Source: Candidatus Parabacteroides intestinigallinarum
Lineage (GTDB): Bacteria > Bacteroidota > Bacteroidia > Bacteroidales > Tannerellaceae
Assembly (NCBI GenBank): GCA_019114945.1
Contig: DXEN01000073.1
Location: 1 to 35,372, forward strand
DNA length: 35,372 nucleotides
Reading direction: 5' to 3'
The notes under the pieces are model-generated. The model saw only the letters and a program-made list of their open reading frames with translations. It was not told the DNA's origin and did not search any database. Position numbers and translations under genes: made by a program. Numbering within the stretch: position 1 is the first letter of the stretch; each line of letters begins with the position of its first letter. Shown here piece after piece: positions 23,948 through 31,335 of this stretch.

Positions 23948-24823
23948 ATGAAGGTAGGTATATTTGGCAGTAAGTATCAGGTGGATAGGCAAGATTTGAT
24001 CAAATGCTTGTTCGACGCTCTTCGGAAACGTGGCGCCGAGGTATATGTGGATGCCCCTTTTCATTCGTTTTTAACTGACGGGCTTGGTTTCAAGCCGGAT
24101 GTGAGTGGCTTGCTGGCGGGCGATGAGTTCGATTTGGATATCGCGCTCAGCGTAGGCGGGGATGGTACATTCTTGCGTACGGCGGCACGGGTGAATAGGC
24201 AGGATATCCCGATTTTAGGTATCAATACCGGTCGTTTGGGCTTTTTGGCGGATATTGGTGGCGATGAGCTGGAGCGGACGCTGGATGAGATTTTCCAAGG
24301 GCAGTATCGGGTGGAGGAGCGTACCCTTTTGCGCCTGTGTACGGAGAACCGCTTGTTTCGCGGCTACAATTATGCCTTGAATGAGATCGCGGTGCTGAAG
24401 CGCGATAGCTCATCGATGATTACGATTCATACGTTCTTGAACGATGAGTATCTGACTTCCTATCAGGCGGATGGCTTGGTTGTCGCTACGCCCACCGGCT
24501 CTACGGCTTATTCCATGAGCGTGAACGGGCCGATTATCGTGCCGCAGGGCAATAGCTTGGTGTTGAGTCCGGTCGCTCCGCATTCGTTGAATGTCCGTCC
24601 GTTGGTTATCCCCGATTCCTATACGATTACGTTGCGGGTGGAGAGCCGGAATAAGTATTTCTTGATTTCCTTGGATGGTCGCTCGGAGATTTTCCCGCTG
24701 GGTGTTGAGTTGAAAATGCGTAAGGCGGATTATACGGCGAAAGTGGTCAAGCGCTATAATCATACTTTTTATCAGACTCTTCGCGAGAAATTGATGTGGG
24801 GAGCGGATGTACGGATGAAATAA
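23948..24823 (+). CDS. nadK: NAD kinase
   Basis: A 291-residue enzyme phosphorylating NAD to NADP. The catalytic GGDGTFLRTA motif is at about residues 68-77, the NTGRLGFLAD loop near 92-101, the NEIAVLKRDSS segment near 148 with the conserved NE pair, and the conserved VVATPTGSTAYSMSVNGPI stretch near 177-195. C-terminal residues (FLISLDGRSEIFPL) carry the usual Asp-Gly. Length is normal. It is probably co-transcribed with the CBS protein; a lone terminator lies about 190 bp downstream, after a candidate small RNA. Confidence 0.96.
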   Translation: MKVGIFGSKYQVDRQDLIKCLFDALRKRGAEVYVDAPFHSFLTDGLGFKPDVSGLLAGDEFDLDIALSVGGDGTFLRTAARVNRQDIPILGINTGRLGFLADIGGDELERTLDEIFQGQYRVEERTLLRLCTENRLFRGYNYALNEIAVLKRDSSSMITIHTFLNDEYLTSYQADGLVVATPTGSTAYSMSVNGPIIVPQGNSLVLSPVAPHSLNVRPLVIPDSYTITLRVESRNKYFLISLDGRSEIFPLGVELKMRKADYTAKVVKRYNHTFYQTLREKLMWGADVRMK

Positions 24824-24962
24824 CATGCCTAATTGGACCATAATACGGGTGAAAGTGTTTTATTCTCTTAATGAGAAAGCGAGAAAGAGTCATAAATGAT
24901 AAATGATATTAAAATGCGAAAGAAAATGGATTAGTTTTGTATGTTCTACAACATAAAAGCTC

Positions 24963-24970
24963 TATATTTG
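24963..24970 (+). promoter_or_regulatory. -7 element of a candidate small-RNA promoter
   Basis: TATATTTG at 24963-24970 fits TAnnTTTG exactly. The nearest TTTG is at 24936-24939, 23 nt upstream, a little further than usual. A small palindrome, ATGTTCTACAACAT at 24941-24954, lies between the two and could be an operator. Confidence 0.5.
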
Positions 24971-24976
24971 CATCGT

Positions 24977-25042
24977 GTTTTTCATGGTATTAGATTTAAG
25001 GTTAACATTTGAGATTGGCTGTCCGTGAGGATGGCCTTTTTT
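24977..25042 (+). ncRNA. Candidate standalone small RNA with intrinsic terminator
   Basis: Between the convergent nadK and 103-residue membrane gene lie a -7 element (24963-24970) and, 46 bp later, a strong terminator: GGCTGTCC (25017-25024), GTGA tetraloop, GGATGGCC (25029-25036) with two G-T pairs, then TTTTTT (25037-25042). No open reading frame of note lies between. This predicts a transcript of about 65 nt starting near 24977. It could instead be a short nadK 3'-end terminator; the independent promoter favours a separate RNA. Start is estimated. Confidence 0.5.
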
Positions 25043-25066
25043 ATGCCCTTTTGAATCCGATAAAGC

Positions 25067-25378
25067 CTATTGTTTCGGCGTGACGAACGCGGTGTACAAT
25101 TGCAGGATGGCGGCGATACTCAAACAGAGAATCCATTCTTTTCGTTCGTTGAACATGAGTCCGGACGCTACGATCATCAGTAGGCTGGCGATGATGTTGA
25201 AACGATGCAGACGACGTCCCCGGAAATCCAGATTCGTTACCGGGATGGTCAGGTAATGGATCGCGATTCCCGCGGTTCCTACCGCGAACAGATAGGGCGC
25301 TATTCCCGGATAGGGAAAATACAGGATGGCGCCCGCGAGCAATAATAGTCCTGAGATGATAAATAAGATTGATTTCAC
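25067..25378 (-). CDS. Small four-helix membrane protein, unknown
   Basis: A 103-residue protein starting MKSILFIISGLLLLAGAILYF with four predicted transmembrane helices (about residues 3-20, 28-47, 60-78, 83-100) and a short basic loop (DFRGRRLHRFN). It is followed 72 bp upstream by the divIC-like gene in the same direction, so the two may share a transcript. I recognise no family; similar proteins are annotated as hypothetical in Bacteroidales. The reading is supported by hydrophobicity and absence of a longer competing frame. Confidence 0.65.
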   Translation of the reverse strand: MKSILFIISGLLLLAGAILYFPYPGIAPYLFAVGTAGIAIHYLTIPVTNLDFRGRRLHRFNIIASLLMIVASGLMFNERKEWILCLSIAAILQLYTAFVTPKQ

Positions 25379-25380
25379 GA

Positions 25381-25446
25381 TCGTATGAATTATGAATTGT
25401 GAATTATGGGGTCCGTTACTCGATTTGTAATTCGTAATTTGTAACT
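25381..25446. repeat. AT-rich simple repeats between the divIC-like gene and the small membrane gene
   Basis: Words such as GAATTATGAATTGTGAATTAT face TGTAATTCGTAATTTGTAACT and are largely complementary, resembling the spacer at 7317-7428. They can form an AT-rich hairpin in the transcript. Confidence 0.4.
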
Positions 25447-25450
25447 CTTC

Positions 25451-25756
25451 TCACTCTTCTTTGATGATAAAAATATCCTCGTTGGATTTTTTCATGAAGT
25501 ATTCCTCCCGTGCGAAACGCTCCAACCCTTCCTTATCGGTATGGAGGCTTTTTAATTTCTGGCTGTTTACCTCGATTTCTTTTTGATAATGCTCGATTTC
25601 TTTTTCCAGTTCGCGGATTTTCTTGTCATACGTGTAACGTTTGTACAGGCTGCTGTCGCCCACCGTAAATGTTACGATTAAAAATACGATGAAAACCAAC
25701 CAATACACGTTGATCCAGGATAGATACTTCTTATAAAACTCTTTTATGCGTGACAT
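25451..25756 (-). CDS. FtsB/DivIC-family septum formation protein
   Basis: A 101-residue bitopic protein with an N-terminal cytosolic stretch, one transmembrane helix (about residues 15-33, VYWLVFIVFLIVTFTVG), then a coiled coil (KKIRELEKEIEHYQKEIEVN) and the family end LERFAREEYFMKKSNEDIFII. It fits the FtsB/DivIC family that binds FtsL and FtsQ at the divisome. It is divergent from dnaX with only about 70 bp between the starts. Confidence 0.9.
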   Translation of the reverse strand: MSRIKEFYKKYLSWINVYWLVFIVFLIVTFTVGDSSLYKRYTYDKKIRELEKEIEHYQKEIEVNSQKLKSLHTDKEGLERFAREEYFMKKSNEDIFIIKEE

Positions 25757-25796
25757 CCGATTCTCGTTTTCCGCGAAGATAATGAATAATTTTGTT

Positions 25797-25804
25797 TATC
25801 TTTG
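25797..25804 (+). promoter_or_regulatory. -7 element for dnaX
   Basis: TATCTTTG at 25797-25804 fits TAnnTTTG and lies 22 bp before the dnaX start at 25827. No TTG at the expected -33 position was found. Confidence 0.45.
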
Positions 25805-25826
25805 TTCTGTCAATAAAAAGCAGTGA

Positions 25827-27596
25827 ATGGATAATTACATAGTCTCGGCGAGGAAATACCGCCCGGCTACCTTCCGGAGCGTAGTGGGGCAGAAATCCCT
25901 GACGACTACCTTGAAGAACGCGATCGTGGGCAATAAGTTGGCGCACGCTTATTTGTTCTGCGGACCGCGGGGGGTGGGGAAGACCTCGTGCGCCCGTATT
26001 TTCGCGAAGACAATCAATTGTTTAAACTTGACGGCGGAGGGCGAGGCTTGCAACGCGTGCGAGTCTTGTCGCGCTTTCAATGAGCAGCGTTCCTATAATA
26101 TACATGAGTTGGACGCCGCTTCCAACAACTCGGTCGACGATATCCGTACCTTGATCGATCAGGTGCGCATCCCGCCTCCTATCGGGAAATATAAGGTGTT
26201 TATCATCGACGAGGTGCATATGCTGACTACCGCGGCGTTCAACGCGTTCTTGAAGACCTTGGAGGAGCCGCCTCATTATGTGCTTTTCATCCTCGCTACG
26301 ACCGAGAAGCACAAGGTGCTGCCTACGATTCTTTCCCGGTGCCAGATTTATGATTTCTCCCGAATATCGATCGCTGATATCGTGGAGCATCTGCAATATG
26401 TAGCCTCGTGTGAGGGGGTGCGGGCGGAGCCGGAGGCCCTGAACGTAATCGCTCAAAAGGCGGATGGCGGAATGCGCGACGCCTTGTCCATCTTCGATCA
26501 GGTGGTAAGCTTCACGAATGGGAATATCACGTATCAAGCGGTTATCGACAACTTGAACGTGCTGGATTATGAGTATTATTTCCGTTTGACCGATACGATC
26601 CTGTCCGGGGATGTCCGGACGGCTTTGTTGATACTGAACGAGATCTTGACCAAAGGTTTCGATGGCCAGAATATCATTACCGGCTTGGCGGAGCATTTCC
26701 GCGATCTGTTGGTGAGCCGGGACGAGTCTACCTTGGTCCTGTTCGAGGTGGGCGCCTCGATCCGGGAGCGTTATAAGGAGATGGCGAAACGCTGCTCGGA
26801 CGCGTTCTTGTTTAAGGCTATCGAGTTGGCGAACACGTGCGATTTGAATTACCGGGCGAGCCGTAACAAACGTCTTTTGTTGGAACTGACCTTGATCCAG
26901 CTTTGCCAGTTGTCGGGCGCGGCGGGCGACGATAAAAAAAAAGCCCGTATTGAACCCCTGACGCGGGAGGAGGCGCCCGCTTCGGGTGCCGAGGGACAGT
27001 CTTCCGCCCAGTCGGTTTCCGCGGCAGGCGCGGCGCGGCCTGTGCCTGGGGGAGACGCACGCGCGGTTTATACGCGTATTCCAGCGACCGCGCCGGTCAC
27101 TGCTCCACCGGCGCCTCCGGCCGCTACGCCCCGTAAGTCGGCGCGTCCGATGGGTATATCCATGAAGGATATCGGGGTGGAGAAAAAGCAGCCTTCGGCG
27201 GAGCGGCAAGCTTCCGCGGGGGCGCGGGAGGAGGTTAGCCCTTTCTCGGAAGAGGATTTAATCCGGGAATGGGATAATTACGCCGCGACCATCGATAAGA
27301 AAGTGTATTTAAAGAATTCCATGATCAATTGCAAGCCTACGTTGTTGGAGAATTACTACTTCGAGGTGGCGGTGCATAACCCTGGGCAGCAAGAGGAATT
27401 GGTCAACAACGCGGTGTATATATTGCCATATCTGCGTCAGCGCCTGAATAACAGCCGCGTGCAGATGCGGGTCCGGATCGTGGAGACAAACGAGAAACAC
27501 TTGGCTTATACTTCTACCGAGAAGTTGAAGCTTTTGATGGACATTAATCCCGCCTTGAAACATCTGTGGGAGGAGTTCCAGTTGTCCACGGATTGA
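25827..27596 (+). CDS. dnaX: DNA polymerase III tau (gamma) subunit
   Basis: A 589-residue clamp-loader ATPase. The AAA+ core has Walker A GPRGVGKTS near residues 45-53, a zinc-binding cluster (CLNLTAEGEACNACESC), Walker B FIIDEVHML near 124-132, the sensor ATTEKHKVLPTILSRCQ near 152-168 and a second helical domain to about 360. A low-complexity linker rich in Pro, Ala and Gly (about 375-450) leads to a tau-specific C-terminal domain (about 460-589). At codons 370-372 the reading frame crosses a run of nine A (26934-26942), exactly between the core and the linker, which may produce a short gamma form by slippage. The gene is convergent with ruvC, 21 bp away. Confidence 0.96.
   Translation: MDNYIVSARKYRPATFRSVVGQKSLTTTLKNAIVGNKLAHAYLFCGPRGVGKTSCARIFAKTINCLNLTAEGEACNACESCRAFNEQRSYNIHELDAASNNSVDDIRTLIDQVRIPPPIGKYKVFIIDEVHMLTTAAFNAFLKTLEEPPHYVLFILATTEKHKVLPTILSRCQIYDFSRISIADIVEHLQYVASCEGVRAEPEALNVIAQKADGGMRDALSIFDQVVSFTNGNITYQAVIDNLNVLDYEYYFRLTDTILSGDVRTALLILNEILTKGFDGQNIITGLAEHFRDLLVSRDESTLVLFEVGASIRERYKEMAKRCSDAFLFKAIELANTCDLNYRASRNKRLLLELTLIQLCQLSGAAGDDKKKARIEPLTREEAPASGAEGQSSAQSVSAAGAARPVPGGDARAVYTRIPATAPVTAPPAPPAATPRKSARPMGISMKDIGVEKKQPSAERQASAGAREEVSPFSEEDLIREWDNYAATIDKKVYLKNSMINCKPTLLENYYFEVAVHNPGQQEELVNNAVYILPYLRQRLNNSRVQMRVRIVETNEKHLAYTSTEKLKLLMDINPALKHLWEEFQLSTD
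26934..26942 (+). promoter_or_regulatory. A9 slippery run in dnaX
   Basis: GAT-AAA-AAA-AAA-GCC at codons 369-373. After a -1 shift translation continues AGC-CCG-TAT-TGA, and after a +1 shift it continues CCC-GTA-TTG-AAC-CCC-TGA, so both alternative frames stop within six codons. This matches the layout of the dnaX slippage sites of Escherichia coli and Thermus thermophilus. Confidence 0.55.
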
Positions 27597-27617
27597 GGCG
27601 GGGCGGCCGCGTGCCTT

Positions 27618-28178
27618 TTATCCATGTACCTTTCCCGGGTTCTTGGCGATAAAGTCTTTCCAGCCTGTATATTTCTTCTCGGTGGTAGGGTTGTTGGATT
27701 GGAAATAGTGGCAAACCGCCGCGGCCAGTCCGTCCGTGGCGTCCAGTTGCGGAAGCATGGACTCGTCCGGAATCTTGAGAAACCGTTGCAACATACCGGC
27801 CACTTGCTCTTTCGCCGCGTTTCCGTTGCCAGTGATAGATAACTTGATTTTCAGCGGGGCATATTCGAAAATGGGGATGTCGCGTTCCAAGGCGGCGGCC
27901 ATGGCCACTCCTTGTGCGCGTCCCAGTTTAAGCATACTTTGCACGTTCTTCCCGAAGAAAGGAGCCTCGATCGCCAATTCGTCGGGATGATATTGGTCGA
28001 TCAGCGCCAGCACCCGTTCGAATATCTTCCGCAGGCGCAGGTAATGGTTCTCGTATTTGTTCAGTTGAAGCACGCCCATCGCCTCTAAGTGAGGTTTGTT
28101 GTTCTCGACACGCAGGATACCATAACCCATCACGATCGTGCCGGGGTCGATACCTAATATAATCCGGTCTTTAATCAT
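27618..28178 (-). CDS. ruvC: Crossover junction endodeoxyribonuclease RuvC
   Basis: A 186-residue Holliday-junction resolvase from the ATG at 28178 ([21 protein letters not shown]). A longer open frame exists upstream but adds a basic non-homologous tail and would overlap the neighbouring gene. The catalytic acids are visible: Asp in GIDPGT, Glu in [11 protein letters not shown] near residue 70, and the DATDGLAAA pair near 140-145. It cuts junctions moved by RuvAB. The start overlaps the stop of the DUF4286 gene by four bases (ATGA), so the two are coupled. Confidence 0.96.
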   Translation of the reverse strand: MIKDRIILGIDPGTIVMGYGILRVENNKPHLEAMGVLQLNKYENHYLRLRKIFERVLALIDQYHPDELAIEAPFFGKNVQSMLKLGRAQGVAMAAALERDIPIFEYAPLKIKLSITGNGNAAKEQVAGMLQRFLKIPDESMLPQLDATDGLAAAVCHYFQSNNPTTEKKYTGWKDFIAKNPGKVHG

Positions 28179-28489
28179 TCGGGCAACGTTATTTCTTCTA
28201 ATAGGGTCGAGAATCCGACTATTTTCTCTCGGTAGCGGTTTATCAACGCTTGTTGCAGGGCGGCGCCTTCCTCGCGTATCCATCGGTTTAACGAGTCGAT
28301 GTCGTCGGCATGGAATTGTACGGAGTAGCTTTCGCCCTCCTCGTTTGCCGATTGCAAGACGCGTCGCAGGCGGGGCGTGCGCAGGATTCCGCTTCGGGCG
28401 GCCTTGGGGATATAGTCGCTTTTCAGATACGCGAGACACTCGTCAAGGATATCTTGATGGATGTGGAAGGTCGTATTGTAAATAATCAT
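28175..28489 (-). CDS. DUF4286-family small protein
   Basis: A 104-residue protein starting [23 protein letters not shown], with the pattern of the DUF4286 family, ferredoxin-like beta-alpha proteins common in Bacteroidetes. The mid-part has [17 protein letters not shown], and it ends in [10 protein letters not shown]. It overlaps ruvC by four bases and lies just downstream of it in genome order but upstream in transcription. The start at 28489 gives a standard length; a start at 28582 would run into tRNA-Ala. Confidence 0.82.
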   Translation of the reverse strand: MIIYNTTFHIHQDILDECLAYLKSDYIPKAARSGILRTPRLRRVLQSANEEGESYSVQFHADDIDSLNRWIREEGAALQQALINRYREKIVGFSTLLEEITLPE

Positions 28490-28575
28490 CTTTTTCGGGT
28501 TGAAATTTCTGCGCGAAGATACATATATCTCAGGAAAAACCGTATATTCGCGTACGATTAATAGCGAGCGACGAC

Positions 28576-28649
28576 GGGGCATTAGCTCATCTGGCTAGAG
28601 CGTCAGACTGGCAGTCTGAAGGTGATCGGTTCGAGTCCGATATGCTCCA
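28576..28649 (+). tRNA. tRNA-Ala(GGC)
   Basis: A full 74-nt cloverleaf. Acceptor GGGGCAT pairs with ATGCTCC (one G-T), D-arm GCTC...GAGC, anticodon stem TCAGA/TCTGA, loop CTGGCAG with anticodon GGC, T-arm ATCGG-TTCGAGT-CCGAT, discriminator A. CCA is not encoded. A weak -7 element (TATATTCG, 28543-28550) lies 26 bp upstream. Confidence 0.95.
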
Positions 28650-28719
28650 CGATCTACAATATTTACGGTTGAATGAATTCTTTTCGTGGCTCTCGCGGCA
28701 ATGAAAATGTAACTCGTCT

Positions 28720-29625
28720 ATGGATACGGAAAAAAAAGAGAATAAGGAAATAAAGAAACTCTCGTTGCTGATCGCGGCGATTATCGTGTTGGTTTTGTTG
28801 ATCGCGGGCGCGGGGTATTATATCTACCATCAGAAAAAGGAGATGGGGAATTTGGTAGAGGCCTTTAACTTGGAGAAAGAATCCCTGGAAGATGAATTCA
28901 ATGAGCTTTCCTTGCAATATGAGGGGTATAAATTCAGCGTGGGAAATGATTCGTTGGTGGCGTTGCTGTCGACGGAGCAAGCGAAGGTGCAACGTTTGCT
29001 GGAGGAGCTTCGTACCGTGAAAGCGACGAACGCGAAGGAGATCTCCCGCTTGAAGAAAGAGCTGAATACGTTGCGGAAAATCATGCGCAATTATGTGGTG
29101 CAGATCGATTCGTTGAACCGCGAGAACGAGCAGCTGAAGGTAGAGAAGAAAGAGGCGGTGCGGAAATACCAGCAGGCTACCACGCAAGCCGCTACCTTGA
29201 AAAAGGAGAAAGAGAAACTGACCGAGCGCGTTACGCTGGCGAGTCGCCTGGACGCTACGGACATCACGGTGACTCCGGTGAATGCCCGCGGGAAAAAGGC
29301 AAAGCGTATCAAGCGGATGCAACGCTTCGTGGTCTCTTTCAAGATCGCGAAGAATATTACCGCTCCGGTGGGCGAGAAATATATTTATGTGCGTCTGATG
29401 AAACCGGACGACGATATCCTGGTGAAGAGCCGCGCGGATGTGTTCGAGTTCGAGGGAAAGGAGATTAATTATTCCATGAAAAAGCTGATCGAATACGAGG
29501 GCGAGGAGGTACAAGTCGTTTTGTATTGGGATATCGAGGAGTTCTTGTCGCCGGGTACCTACCGTGCGGATATCTTTGCGGATGGTAATCTGATCGGCCG
29601 TAAGAATTTCACGTTGGAGGATTAG
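28720..29625 (+). CDS. Membrane-anchored coiled-coil protein, unknown
   Basis: A 301-residue protein with a charged cytosolic N-terminus (MDTEKKENKEIKKL), one transmembrane helix (about residues 15-37, LSLLIAAIIVLVLLIAGAGYYIY), an extended coiled coil from about 40 to 180 and a C-terminal beta-rich domain (from about 200, RFVVSFKIAKNITAPVGEKYIYVRL) ending KNFTLED. The coiled coil is rich in Lys and Glu heptads (SRLKKELNTLRKIM). Homologues are common conserved hypotheticals in Bacteroidales. It precedes a Crp/Fnr-like gene by two bases, so the pair is translationally linked. Function is not recognised. Confidence 0.8.
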   Translation: MDTEKKENKEIKKLSLLIAAIIVLVLLIAGAGYYIYHQKKEMGNLVEAFNLEKESLEDEFNELSLQYEGYKFSVGNDSLVALLSTEQAKVQRLLEELRTVKATNAKEISRLKKELNTLRKIMRNYVVQIDSLNRENEQLKVEKKEAVRKYQQATTQAATLKKEKEKLTERVTLASRLDATDITVTPVNARGKKAKRIKRMQRFVVSFKIAKNITAPVGEKYIYVRLMKPDDDILVKSRADVFEFEGKEINYSMKKLIEYEGEEVQVVLYWDIEEFLSPGTYRADIFADGNLIGRKNFTLED

Positions 29626-29627
29626 CC

Positions 29628-30221
29628 ATGGAGCGTCCCCCGATTTACGAGAAGCTGTTGGCCTTTTTCCCGGATTCGATGGCGCGTGACGAGGCTTTCT
29701 GGCAAGACTTGTTGGCGAGCACCTCGTTGGTGCGTGTGAAGAAAGGGGATTGCCTGATCCGGGTGGGCGAGATGTGCCAAGACGCTTATTTTATCGGGAA
29801 GGGATTGCTGATGACGCAATATGTCAACGAGAACGGGAACGAATGCGTTACGGGATTTTCCTCCGATAGTATGTTCCCTTTTGTCTCTACGATTGGTTAT
29901 TTGACCAATACTTCTTCCGAGTTCGAGGTGAAGGCTTTGGAGGCGAGCGAGTTGCTTTGTTTCTCCAAGAGGGATATCGAGCGTTTGTCGCTCTCCTACC
30001 CGGCGTTCGCCACGGAGTATCAGAACGTGATGTTGACGATTATCTTTAAATTCTACTCGATGTTCGCGGTGCGGCAAACGAGTAGTACGGAAGAGTTTCT
30101 GCGTTATTTATATACGCGTCATCGGTGGATCGTGGATAGGGTGCCGGATAAATATATCGCCCAATATATGGGCATCACCAATTCCTGGTATTGCAAGCTC
30201 AAGCGTGCCCTTCTGCAATGA
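29628..30221 (+). CDS. Crp/Fnr-family transcriptional regulator
   Basis: A 197-residue protein with an N-terminal cyclic-nucleotide-binding-like fold (about residues 25-120, KKGDCLIRVGEMCQDAYFIGKGLLM) and a short C-terminal helix-turn-helix (VPDKYIAQYMGITNSWYCKLKRALL). It lacks the Arg-Ser phosphate-binding pair of cAMP-binding proteins, so it probably does not bind cAMP, and it has no Cys cluster for an iron-sulfur centre. Proteins of this type in Bacteroidetes sense unknown signals. The stop at 30221 is followed by tandem repeats and a hairpin. Confidence 0.85.
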   Translation: MERPPIYEKLLAFFPDSMARDEAFWQDLLASTSLVRVKKGDCLIRVGEMCQDAYFIGKGLLMTQYVNENGNECVTGFSSDSMFPFVSTIGYLTNTSSEFEVKALEASELLCFSKRDIERLSLSYPAFATEYQNVMLTIIFKFYSMFAVRQTSSTEEFLRYLYTRHRWIVDRVPDKYIAQYMGITNSWYCKLKRALLQ

Positions 30222-30233
30222 ACCTATGTGCGA

Positions 30234-30296
30234 GGCCCAACACACGTATGTGTCTTTGCCCACGCACGTATGTTAAAATGCCCACGCACCTATGTT
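30234..30296. repeat. Three tandem units with core CCCACGCACGTATGT
   Basis: Downstream of the Crp-like gene the motif GCCCA(A/C)..CAC(G/C)TATGT recurs three times at a spacing of about 22-24 bp (near 30236, 30258 and 30280), with a partial fourth copy, ACCTATGTGCG, at 30223. The units differ by a few bases. They could be binding sites or a decayed minisatellite. Confidence 0.5.
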
Positions 30297-30297
30297 C

Positions 30298-30324
30298 TCC
30301 CGGACGGATGTTGACTATCCGGGA
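30298..30324. terminator. Hairpin between convergent Crp-like and DUF3990-partner genes
   Basis: TCCCGGA (30298-30304) and TCCGGGA (30318-30324) form a perfect 7-bp stem with a 13-nt loop, three bases before the stop of the minus-strand gene at 30327. No T-run, so it is only a possible two-way terminator. Confidence 0.4.
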
Positions 30325-30326
30325 TT

Positions 30327-30782
30327 CTATAAAGCCTTCCCCGCTTGGTAAGACGCATATTGATAGCTGGTGTTCTCGTAATACATCGAGCTGTTGTAAT
30401 TGTCTATTTTCGGGATAATCCATGAGTTGTATACCCGAATAAGCGCATCGATGATATCTCCGTCTGATCGCTCAGCCACTTCGCGCACGAGCCGCTGCAT
30501 CACCTTCCCGATATCCCAATGCGTGGGTACGTTATCCGTTGCCGCCGCCACGTTGTCATACGTCCCTTGTGGAATATGATATTTGGCCGCTAACTCGCTT
30601 GCAACCTTGTCGATATTCTCGCAGTGGTACACTTCAGCCAGTTCATAATAATGCTTTAATCCTTTACGTCCCAAGGCGTTTACCACTACTTTACGTTCGT
30701 TTTTTGTTTTCCGTCCGACATATTCTATTAAACTGCATACGAAAAACAAGTCATTCCATTTGCTTTCTTCCCGTCCATTCAT
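30327..30782 (-). CDS. Partner of the DUF3990 protein, putative antitoxin
   Basis: A 151-residue protein starting MNGREESKWNDLFFVCSLIEYVGRKTKNERKVVVNALG, with an alpha-helical N-terminal domain (to about 65) like the DUF3791-type helical partners found beside DUF3990 genes in Bacteroidetes, followed by a second part that includes GTYDNVAAATDNVPTHWDIGKVMQRLV. The ATG overlaps the DUF3990 stop by four bases (ATGA), a coupled arrangement typical of a toxin-antitoxin pair. Family naming is from memory of similar gene pairs and carries moderate certainty. Confidence 0.6.
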   Translation of the reverse strand: MNGREESKWNDLFFVCSLIEYVGRKTKNERKVVVNALGRKGLKHYYELAEVYHCENIDKVASELAAKYHIPQGTYDNVAAATDNVPTHWDIGKVMQRLVREVAERSDGDIIDALIRVYNSWIIPKIDNYNSSMYYENTSYQYASYQAGKAL

Positions 30783-31024
30783 GGCTTTATTTCCTCATAA
30801 CCTTTATACGTGATATGTGCCAATGCTTTTGATGTGCAGAAATTAATCTGGTGTGTAGGGTATTCGTAGATATTGACAACTGGAGTATCGTAGCGTTTCG
30901 CCCATTTCTCCGCTTGGTGTTTCAAACTTGTGCAATAAAAGCCTTCTCCGAAATCTTTCGTGAAACGTCCTTTAATAATCTCGGGCGAAGGTATCGCCAT
31001 ATAGCTCCCATGATAAAGTTCCAT
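30779..31024 (-). CDS. DUF3990-like toxin, apparently internally deleted
   Basis: Only 81 residues. The N-terminus MELYHGSYMAIPSPEIIKGRFTKDFGEGFYCTSLKHQAEKW is a close match to DUF3990, an ADP-ribosyltransferase-like family of about 150 residues, with the LYHGS and FGEGFYCTS motifs intact. After VNIYEY it jumps directly to PTHQINFCTSKAL, which in full-length members comes near the C-terminus. The central block (as I recall D-V/I-V...VANDRVFNT) is absent, so about 60-70 residues seem deleted in frame. It may be inactive, or a short variant. Its promoter is at 31102-31131. It is divergent from the invertible segment and AT-rich. Confidence 0.6.
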   Translation of the reverse strand: MELYHGSYMAIPSPEIIKGRFTKDFGEGFYCTSLKHQAEKWAKRYDTPVVNIYEYPTHQINFCTSKALAHITYKGYEEIKP

Positions 31025-31101
31025 ATCGTGTTGTTTGTATCTAACGCTACACGTCGTTTTTGATGTATTGTCTTTTTAAGTGATTACTAATTGTGTCACC
31101 A

Positions 31102-31131
31102 CAAAGGTAGTCTTTTACGCTGAATACGCAA
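31102..31131 (-). promoter_or_regulatory. Promoter of the DUF3990-like gene pair
   Basis: Minus-strand TTG (31129-31131), 19-nt spacer and TACCTTTG (31102-31109) form a textbook Bacteroidetes promoter, with the start codon at 31024 about 78 bp downstream. The same -7 word is used by the invertible promoter at 31376. Confidence 0.7.
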
Positions 31132-31180
31132 GAATCGCGGGATGTATTTTGCCGGGATATGAGAAGGAAAGGGGTAGCGC

Positions 31181-31212
31181 ATATAATAATGTACGCGCGT
31201 ACCTTATTATAT
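31181..31212. repeat. 32-bp near-perfect palindrome
   Basis: ATATAATAA (31181-31189), then T, the perfect palindrome GTACGCGCGTAC (31191-31202), C, and TTATTATAT (31204-31212). Only the T/C pair at 31190/31203 fails. It is in the 617-bp stretch without protein genes between the DUF3990-like gene and the surface protein and may bind a dimeric protein. Confidence 0.6.
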
Positions 31213-31335
31213 ATAACTCTGCTTCGTGCCATTCGCATGCCTTTTTCGCCAATAAGATGCACTTTAGCGCTTCTGTGCTATTTATCACGTAAATGCTTGA
31301 AATACATAGAGGAAATGCGTGTAAAAGAGAGGGCG

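Noticed and set aside
26022-27209. A 395-codon minus-strand frame inside dnaX
   Set aside because: Antisense to conserved AAA+ motifs; the composition (Arg, His, Gln rich) is that of a shadow frame.
28179-28439. N-terminal extension of RuvC to a start at 28439
   Set aside because: The extension is basic, has no family match and overlaps the DUF4286 gene; the ATG at 28178 gives the standard length.
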